A model generated the notes under the pieces. That model saw only the letters and a list, made by a program, of their open reading frames with translations, was not told the DNA's origin and ran no database searches. A stretch of 64,000 bases of DNA from Silene conica (Eukaryota > Streptophyta > Magnoliopsida > Caryophyllales > Caryophyllaceae), in contig CM055312.2 of the NCBI GenBank assembly GCA_029255685.2, positions 83,555,010-83,619,009 on the forward strand, read 5' to 3'. Positions 58,901 to 64,000 of this stretch are shown here, piece after piece; positions within the stretch are counted from its first letter, which is position 1; each line of letters starts with the position of its first letter. The position numbers and the translations under genes are program-made.

Positions 58901-61900
58901 AAAAACCATAAAAGTTGTGTCTAATTTTGCGCTCTCGTTGAGAAAGAGACAGAAATAACTCCTCTGATACTTTCAACTCGAATACTGACACTCAACCTAT
59001 GTATAAAAGCCATCAAAGTAAGTGTTAGAGGCTGGCAATTAATCTTCAATTGTGACTGAATTAGATTTGGGCATTTGGTAGTTTCTGCTTTAGGAACTTT
59101 GTTGGCGTGAGAATGGCTACAGTTACTCATGTGTAACTGACTCAAAAACAATTCACTGATCACGGATTCACGATTGACATGTTCTATGGTTGAATTCAAT
59201 TGTTCGTTTGGCCATTTTTTTCCTTTAAATTTGGACTCGCACCTTGTTTTAGAAGGTGAAGGAAAGAGGTGTGATTTTGAGTTACCATGTAGGTATACCT
59301 GGTATACCTTTAAAAGATGTCCCGGTCCAAAAATTTACCGAAATCCGCCAGAGTAACCAGAACCCAAAAATTATCTTACTCACATTTAGGGTCAAACCCA
59401 ATCCGTAAGCCAACATGTAAATGGGTAACTTTTTAAAATAATCTAATCTTTCAAATTTTTGAATTAAAGTATGCTTATATTTATTTGAAGGATCGTGTTT
59501 TTTCAAATACAAATTTTACTATTTCACAAACGTCTTTTTAAATTTTTACCCTTGTCATCTTTTCATTACTTCTACCCAATTGATTTTTGTGTTGTGAGGG
59601 AGTGAAATGAGAGAGATGTGAGTGGATTAGGGTTCTGTAGTTTGGTTCAATGTTTAGGAATGGAATGGATTGGAATGAGAAACTATAGTAGTATGGGGTT
59701 CCAAGTCCATACCTTTCAAAACATGTTTGGTTGATTAGCTTAATAAGCATAAATGAATGGAATGTGAACCTATGGGGAGGAGGTGGGTTTGGGATTCCAA
59801 GGGATTAGGGTGGAATGAGAATCCGGATGGATTCTAATTCCATTCCAAAATGTCTCAACCAAACATTGGAATGTTTAGAATCCATTCCATTCCATTCCAA
59901 ACCACCCAACCAAACATATCTATTAGATCTAAATGTTTGAATTAGGACTCTAGTAGACTCACATTATCCTAATTCTCTCTCTATATATAATTAAATGGGA
60001 TAATTCACACGGTACCCTCGAGGTTTGGCTTAATTCACGCGGTACCCCTGTGTTTAAGTTTGTGCACATGGTACCCCTCAACTTTCATTTAAGTGCACGA
60101 ATTGCCCATAACTTGACCTCCGTTATGACACCGTTAACTCCCCCATACTCTAACTTATTTCCCCCTTTGTTCAACCTCTTTTCCCCCAATTCCACTCATA
60201 AAGATATACCTCGTGAAACAAAACAAAAAAAAGCAACTTCAAAAACCAGCCCACCACCGCCTTCTCATCTGCCTACCACCAGCCGCCCACCCTCACCAAA
60301 TCGCCGGCCAATCAACCCCAGTTCCTTTATACCATTTCACCACCACCAAACCTACCTATTTCATTCCCCAGAATACACTTTTTATTATCATTTATCATAT
60401 TTTTTTCAATCAAATATCATCATCCTAATCCATTATTTATAAAGACAAAATCAATAATCCACAACTCGCCATCACTAATACCCACATAAAGTTCCAAAAC
60501 TTCCGACTATTTACCAGCAATCAGAATAAGCTCATTTCACAAATCAATATAATTAAAGAAATATCAGTGAAGGGGGGGCATCTAGTTGGGAAAATTGTAA
60601 AGAAGGTGAAGATGGCTCTTCTTCATAGTCCATCAGTGTGCAAAACTCTCCATGAGTATAAAAAAACAAAAATAAATGGATTTGCTAGAGTTCATTCAGG
60701 AATTAACAAAGTAGGCGAGAGAGAAAGTGCAATTTTAGATAGGAATGTGAAGAAATTCTAATTGATTATTGGAGAAATTATGGTTATATTAATTTGGGGA
60801 AATTAGTTGATGATGAAGTTTCTGGGAAGTTTGGGTGTATTGATTTTGATTAGGTAGAATGAAGAAGAAGGGATGACACTTTTCGATGTAACTTAGTGAT
60901 GAAAGATAAATTAATGGAAGAGAAGAAGATTAGACAAAGAAAGGCAAAATTTGTAGGAATGAACTGGAGAAAGAATTTTGGAGTTTTGTTGAATTGAAAT
61001 GGATGAAGAAACAGTAAAGAGAAAGAAAGGGATGAAGATTAAAGAAAAAAAAAGAGGTAAGATAACCTAGGAAAAATTAGGTAACGGCGTCATAACGGAG
61101 GTTTAGGTAAGGGCAATTCGTGCACTTAAATGAAAGTTCAGGGGTACCATGTGCACAAACTTAAACGTAGGGGTACCACGTGAATTAAGCCAAACCTCGG
61201 GGGTACCGTGTGAATTATCCCTAATTAAATCTTATGGAAAACACCATGTTAACACAAATTCTCATTTGTGACGGCGATATCCATCACAAGCTTATGACGG
61301 ATACCGTTTCCTCTCACAAAATACCCATTTTTTCTCTCTCTCCGACACTATTCATGTGGTCCCTTTTCTCCACTAACTCATTTTGTATCCATTTTATATC
61401 ACTAAATAAAATATTCGTCACAAATGATGACCCGTCACAAGCAAGACTTACTATGTTAATGAGAATCGTGAGAACTCCACCTTACAGACCTTTTTTTTTG
61501 AAAAAAATAATGTCATATTTTGATTTGGCATAGAATTTTATAGATAGATAACATATCTTGTAGTTAAAAAAATATAAACTATTGACGAAAATTATGGCGA
61601 AATACATTTTATTAATTTTCTTGTACCTAGCATAATTTTCCTTTAACTCATAGTTTTATGCACCTGGTACTCATTTCTATGCATCTAGAGCCCATTTTAG
61701 TGCACTTGTGCATTTTTGTATATAAATTATATCTTTTCTTAATATAATCAAAAAATTTAGTTTAGCTATACCAAATAATGTGTTTGAACTAACGAAGCTA
61801 AGGGTAAATGATTTAGTTAAACTTTCAAATCGAATCGAGATTTGGTGGAGATATAGTGATGGTTCTCACGGTTCTCATTATGTTAGTGGTTTTCACCAGT

Positions 61901-63136
61901 TCTCGTTACAGTATTGATTAGACAAAAAATATTAATTTATACTAATACCACATATTAAAGTAAAAAATTAAGAATAACTAGATGTTTATAATTAAAATTA
62001 AACAAGATAAAAAAATGTAAAAAGAGGTTATATGAACCGTTTCTTACCCTAACTCGATGGAAACTCGTATAAACCACTTATTTTAAAAATCTGAAATAGT
62101 CCCGACACGTATTTTTGCCGAACTCGAATGATGAACCCTAATCCATCTGCTTGACCCGTTTGATAAGTCTAATGTAGGGCCTATATGGGGATGTTGTGGG
62201 ATCCCTTTTGCCCCTTCTACTTACATGGAGTTTTCATATTATGCATACTTTTAGCATGGTTAACTGGTTAAGGGTTCAATCTGTTGACGGGATAATATTA
62301 CATATCTGTTTTGGTCGCGGCAACAAAATTTGTTGCTGCGGCCTAGTGTTGCTAAATGCGGTTAATATAGTCTTAAAATCAGGTAGCTGTAAACTCCAAA
62401 TTCTATATAACCCTGTTGCATATTGTTGTCGTGGCCAATATTTTACGCTATGTTGGATCCACATATTGAAGAATTTGTACTAGAATAGAGTTTCTTGGCC
62501 TGGTCGCCTATCTGAACAATGTAGTGTTCAGAACTCGATCCTTGAACCATTCAACATTTGGATTCACAACAATTGTTACTGTAGTAGACTATATAGTAAT
62601 GAGCGGATCGAGGACGTACGTGAAAGGAGAGTGATAATTATACGGAGTATCTCATAAAAGGGCCAAAGGAATAATTGTTACTTATCCTCTAAAATGTATT
62701 ACCTCACATAGGATCATAGTCCATAGGAGTAAGTTCCCCATCCCCATTCTTTTTCTCTTTGCTACATTTGATTTACCCCATATTTTCCTCGGTTGCTTTG
62801 AGTGTCATTGCTCCTGGAACAATTATATCAACCCGTAATTTATTATCAAAAAATAAAAACACCAATTCAGGCGAGGCCTATCTGTGTAATTGGTTCCATA
62901 TATGTCATTTATATTCAATATTTTGCAACTCTGCAACCATACCATGATCGGCGTGATGTACTTCATTTTGGCATTTGGTCGTCACATATTCCGTATTTAT
63001 TAGTAGTTTACTACCACCATAAGTAAAACTGAAATTTTGCCTGCTTTAACTCTAAATGTTTTCTATTTATCAGATGGACATTCGTAGAGCACTTGGTGAA
63101 CTTTTCAAGAGTCAATTCAGTTTTCTATTACCATAA
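28983..63136 (+). CDS. BIG5: ARF-GEF BIG5 (BEN1/MIN7-type), 1755 aa, 33 exons
   Basis: This large guanine-nucleotide exchange factor activates ARF GTPases at trans-Golgi/early endosome membranes. Exons: 28983-29091, 29213-29261, 30755-30995, 31183-31304, 31390-31448, 33151-33208, 33843-33927, 35049-35252, 35371-35429, 35639-35708, 35788-35856, 36501-36623, 36736-36789, 36867-36955, 37064-37160, 37242-37340, 39379-39576, 40200-40310, 40418-40602, 41247-41837, 41949-42366, 42767-43006, 43126-43249, 43788-43936, 44739-45098, 49519-49685, 49766-50004, 50355-50506, 51800-51916, 53219-53355, 54938-55271, 56682-56777, 63074-63136. All junctions are in frame; intron 18 uses GC-AG. In order: DCB region, HUS box NYDCD (482-486), Sec7 (about 595-785), then HDS regions. 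Length is close to Arabidopsis BIG5 (about 1740). [19 protein letters not shown] [15 protein letters not shown] and NLFERMV-type segments separate it from BIG1-4. Introns up to 6.3 kb are loaded with transposons. Confidence 0.94.
29998..30440. mobile_element. MITE in intron 2 of the BIG5-type gene
   Basis: The left end GGGATAATTCCATTGTG and right end GTGGAATTATGAA are inverted. The match continues inwards with GTGGTTTGGTCTAATTT against GGTTTGGTCTATTTTC read from the other side, about 45 bases in all. The duplication is unclear (GCATTAAAG and GCAGTAAAG lie nearby). Non-coding. Confidence 0.6.
31833..32755. mobile_element. Probable 0.92-kb Mutator-type non-autonomous element in intron 5
   Basis: Both ends read inwards as CTAAAAT followed by imperfect long inverted repeats rich in CTCAYYTGTACCCCTG. 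The flanking nonamers CCAAATTTC and TCAAACTTT agree at six of nine positions, a weak duplication. It appears inserted in a degenerate CCCGAC/ACCTGACCC repeat seen on both sides (31710-31830 and 32756-32860). No gene recognised. Confidence 0.5.
34219..34392. mobile_element. Stowaway-type MITE (174 bp) in intron 7
   Basis: It begins CTCCCTCCTAATCGC directly after TA (34217-34218) and ends GGAAAGAGAGAG before TA (34393-34394). TTTTGTTCCCTTTTATTTTGG on the left is matched by an inverted GAAGGAACAAAA on the right. TA duplication and CTCCCTCC ends mark Tc1/mariner-derived Stowaway elements. Confidence 0.72.
37621..39378 (+). repeat. Large intron 16 with a SINE-like fragment
   Basis: Intron 16 runs from 37341 to 39378 and holds no exon. 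At 38195-38335 a stretch with AAGCAAAATGGCT and GGGTCCTCTGAAAATGGCGTC recurs diverged at 42480-42665, partly at 43518-43680, and on the minus strand at 50130-50215. The shared part resembles the GGGTAAGGCTGCGTACATC-type segment common to plant SINE-like repeats. A TCATTAATT-rich stretch near 38633 has no function I can name. Confidence 0.45.
39694..39920. mobile_element. 227-bp Mutator-type MITE in intron 17
   Basis: The perfect 9-bp duplication ATGCCGAGA lies at 39685-39693 and 39921-39929. The ends CAGTAGTTCTCCTGTACGAC and, on the minus strand, CACAAATTCTACTTTACGAC are inverted repeats. The middle holds GTGACCATTTT repeats on one side and AGTGGTCACTATTT repeats on the other, so the whole element can fold back. 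Confidence 0.88.
40200..41500 (+). other. Sec7 catalytic domain of the BIG5-type gene (exons 18-20)
   Basis: Exons 40200-40310, 40418-40602 and the first part of 41247-41837 encode the Sec7 domain. [20 protein letters not shown] contains the catalytic glutamic finger, Glu680 in my numbering, which inserts into the ARF nucleotide site. The loop [13 protein letters not shown] and the following KMSKANF carry Tyr714, Asp722 and Met732, at the positions that govern brefeldin A binding in this family; this combination is the type associated with sensitivity. Sensitivity is inference from family knowledge. Confidence 0.9.
42480..42665 (+). repeat. SINE-like repeat copy in intron 21
   Basis: It shares AAGCAAAATGGCT and CATCCGGAAATAGCGCTTTTG with the copy at 38195-38335 and extends into AGGTAAGACCGTACATCTGACC, the best preserved version of the family in this window. 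No poly-A tail or duplication was located. Confidence 0.5.
43518..43680 (+). repeat. SINE-like repeat copy in intron 23
   Basis: CATTTTGGGTCGTCTGGAACAG followed by a GACCTCCTTACCCTGTGTGGG segment matches the family at 38195 and 42480, but it is more diverged. Confidence 0.45.
46497..46526 (-). mobile_element. Helitron-like 3' terminus in intron 25
   Basis: Read on the minus strand, the hairpin CCGTGCATCATTGCGCGGG is followed by ATTTAAA and CTAG, then T. This is the usual Helitron 3' layout. ATGTTGTTACTCACT flanks it directly on both sides (46480-46494 and 46533-46547), so the terminus lies in a small tandem duplication. Confidence 0.45.
47049..47074 (-). mobile_element. Second Helitron-like 3' terminus in intron 25
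   Basis: On the minus strand a CCGG...CGGG stem precedes ATCTATA and CTAG, then T. It lies just after a short ATTGATAT tandem repeat (47008-47045). Weaker than the terminus at 46497. Confidence 0.38.
47659..48421. mobile_element. 763-bp MITE, relative of the PP2A-intron copy
   Basis: Both ends and much of the interior match 17837-18565 in the same orientation: CGGAATTACTTTTTCACCTACGG starts it (key part ATTACTTTTTCA) and TATGTGAAAAAGTACAACCC ends it. The flanks ATGGTTTA (47651-47658) and ATTGTTTA (48422-48429) form an 8-bp duplication with one mismatch. Non-coding. Confidence 0.82.
50130..50215 (-). repeat. SINE-like repeat copy, minus orientation, in intron 27
   Basis: On the minus strand it reads TCTGAAAATGCCTCTCTGTG and then AAGGTAAGGCTGCCTACAT, the same order as the plus-strand copies at 38195 and 42480. 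Confidence 0.5.
52352..52478. repeat. Perfect 46-bp inverted repeat (hairpin) in intron 29
   Basis: The arm 52352-52397 is the exact reverse complement of 52433-52478, with a 35-bp loop. The loop contains AAATCTGCATTTTACTTATG, which resembles AAATCAGCATTTTACTTAAT just outside the left arm. This suggests the right half was copied from the left during a template switch. Confidence 0.93.
53870..54335. repeat. Degenerate ACCCGAC-rich repeat in intron 30
   Basis: Many variants of ACCCGAC and GACTCGAAC-like motifs occur with no open frame. The same motif class is found on the opposite strand at about 55960-56400 and beside the intron 5 element. Confidence 0.5.
54402..54777. mobile_element. G/A-rich MITE-like element in intron 30
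   Basis: The left end GTGTGTTTGGATAGCAAAA and right end CATTCAAACAAGCCC are inverted. The left half is a GGAGGGAAATGGAGGGG purine tract and the right half begins with pyrimidine tracts. A second copy lies at 55549-55842. Confidence 0.55.
55549..55842. mobile_element. G/A-rich MITE-like element in intron 31
   Basis: The ends GGCATTGTTTGATTAGCAAA and ATCAAACAAGCCCC are inverted around AGGAGGGAAAG-type and CCCTCC-type tracts. It matches the copy at 54402-54777 in layout. Confidence 0.58.
55960..56400. repeat. Degenerate GGGTCGGGTT-rich repeat in intron 31
   Basis: Variants of TTCGGGTTAGTTCGGG recur over about 440 bp with no conserved frame. It is the complement of the motif class at 53870-54335. 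Confidence 0.5.
57090..57664 (-). mobile_element. LTR-like repeat, left copy, in last intron
   Basis: On the minus strand it starts TGTTTGAAATAGGGG directly after a purine tract, AGTGGGAGAT (57674-57665), like a polypurine tract before an LTR. It contains GGGTTATATAAGGGC (TATA near 57236-57230). Most of it recurs at 58087-58783. The far end is not defined, and no gag-pol coding was seen. Confidence 0.5.
58087..58783 (-). mobile_element. LTR-like repeat, right copy, in last intron
   Basis: It is homologous to 57090-57664, starting TGTTGGAAATAGGG on the minus strand and containing GGGCTATATAAGGGC. It has an extra internal duplication of about 120 bp (AGTAAGAGAGAAA to CGTCATTAG, near 58150 and 58272). 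About 420 bp of non-coding sequence separates the two copies, so this may be a collapsed or non-autonomous retrotransposon. Confidence 0.5.
59590..59925. mobile_element. GGAATGGAAT-rich MITE-like repeat in last intron
   Basis: TTTAGGAATGGAATGGATTGG on the left is inverted as ATTCCATTCCATTCCAAACC on the right, with ACCAAACAT motifs outside. No coding frame. No target duplication could be fixed. Confidence 0.5.
59997..61221. mobile_element. 1225-bp Mutator-type element with long inverted ends
   Basis: The perfect 9-bp duplication TAATTAAAT flanks it at 59988-59996 and 61222-61230. Both ends begin GGGATAATTCACACGGTACC, and the inverted repeat continues imperfectly for about 150 bp (GGTACCCCT, CATTTAAGTGCACGAATT). 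This is the structure of TIR-type Mutator elements. The interior, about 60150-61060, has no transposase. An open frame at 60050-60442 is Pro/His-rich and starts in the terminal repeat, so it is not convincing. Confidence 0.92.
61253..61451. mobile_element. 199-bp MITE, inverted relative of 5279-5467
   Basis: It starts CACAAATTCTCATTTGTGAC and ends CCGTCACAAGCAAGACTTAC. The flanks CATGTTAA (61245-61252) and TATGTTAA (61452-61459) form an 8-bp duplication with one mismatch. The interior matches the reverse complement of 5279-5467. It lies only 31 bp from the Mutator-type element. Confidence 0.82.
61460..63073 (+). other. 3' part of the last intron
   Basis: This AT-rich stretch runs to the acceptor TTATCAG at 63073. 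A stretch at about 62310-62370 (GGTCGCGGCAACAAAA, CTGCGGCCTAGTGTTGC) resembles 56895-56950 near the start of the same intron. I see no gene. Confidence 0.5.
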
Positions 63137-64000
63137 TTCTTCCATCTCGCTCGCTGCGTCTGCAATTTATCTGGACACTTTCACCGGACCTTCTCCTCTG
63201 AAATACAGATTTCATTCTGCAGTTAGGACAGTTAATCTAATCATAGAAAGGATTTGAAACCTATGGCGGATGCATGAATAACAACCTGGGAGTCCCTGAA
63301 CACCGGAATGGTTTTTGTTCATTTGACACACTTTTGCATTGAAAGGTTTCAAAATCTACGGAGTATAATTTTGTAGAATAACATATACTCCGTATTAATT
63401 ATGAAATGGAACAACAAAAACACAATTTTTTTTGGAGTTAAAGACCGGTCATTTGTACCTATTCCATTTTACGGTGTTTCAGTCAATTTTTTCTGTTCTA
63501 TTTTGAAAATGTTTTCGATTTTGATTATCTACCATTCTACCCCTATTTAGTCTACTTCTCATCTAATAGTTAGTTTCTCCTTTTTCTGATTTTTGTGTCA
63601 AAATCAAAAATAAATAAATGACTAGAAAAGAAGAGTTGTAATACTAATAATCGTAACCGTAAAACGACGGTGAATTGGACAGAGGGTGCTTTGTGTAAGG
63701 ACCCGCATATTTAGCCGCAATTCTAGCCTCATAGCCAAGAAATTGCGCACGCGGTCCGTTCACTTCGAGCCCGTAGATTTCGTATTTTACTTTTGTATTT
63801 TCATTACTAGTTTTTTGTATCATTTAGTACTCCAAGTCTACTTCCTGCGTGTTGAAAGTTTGGAATCTCGTTTTTAGTTTAAGGCACGTTTTTAGGAGTT
63901 TAGAAAACGTATACCTATTCTGTAACATCAATGTTCACTTTTACCAGACTAGAAATATCAAATTTGTCTATGTGAGGAGTACTAGTCAATCAATTCAATC
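63137..64000. other. 3' flank of the BIG5-type gene
   Basis: This begins with the probable 3' untranslated region. A short inverted repeat ACGGAGTATAA...ATACTCCGTA lies at about 63358-63398. A frame of about 60 codons near 63686-63877 has no recognisable family. No other gene was found before the window ends. Confidence 0.5.

Noticed and set aside
60050-60442. 130-codon Pro/His-rich frame in the Mutator-type element
   Set aside because: It starts in the inverted terminal repeat, is low in complexity and overlaps another frame of similar length. Kept only as a Pack-MULE question.

Overview
The window is plant nuclear DNA, most likely from a eudicot. Its coding exons are short, introns follow GT-AG with AT-rich interiors, introns and spacers are full of small DNA transposons, and three gene models match conserved plant families. 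Repeated TACTCCGTAT-type motifs and the MITE types recall Caryophyllales, but that is only an impression.

Layout. 1-906 is a two-copy 470-bp tandem duplication. 1240-6080 is a row of three PIF/Harbinger elements, each bounded by TAA: a 424-bp MITE, a 4.0-kb element carrying broken copies of both Harbinger genes (a Myb/NAM-like ORF1 and a DDE transposase), and an inverted 383-bp MITE. 6675-10436 (minus) is a three-exon gene for a nuclear PWWP-domain protein of the Arabidopsis At1g51745 type. 10437-16266 separates this gene from the divergent next one. It holds a Helitron-like end, a decayed Mutator/FAR1-type transposase gene (about 12819-14730, minus) with a different short-repeat array on each side, and a fourth Harbinger MITE.

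16267-26253 (plus) is a 14-exon gene for a PP2A B55 regulatory subunit, rebuilt in frame to about 502 residues. 27549-28656 is a nested pair of DNA transposons, the inner one an hAT MITE with tRNA-like stretches. 28983-63136 (plus) is a 33-exon gene spanning 34 kb for a large ARF guanine-nucleotide exchange factor of the BIG5 (BEN1/MIN7) type. It was rebuilt in frame to 1755 residues and has a complete Sec7 domain. Its introns carry most of the remaining transposons, including a 1225-bp Mutator-type element with a perfect 9-bp target duplication inside the 6.3-kb last intron. The final exon encodes only 20 residues.

The three host genes are unrelated housekeeping or regulatory genes (chromatin reading, phosphatase targeting, vesicle trafficking) and nothing suggests that they act together. 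The novelty here is in transposon biology: a 4-kb Harbinger beside its apparent deletion derivative with a readable breakpoint, a GC-AG intron within the Sec7-coding region, a perfect 46-bp inverted repeat, and several MITEs with exact target duplications. I found no convincing new gene system.
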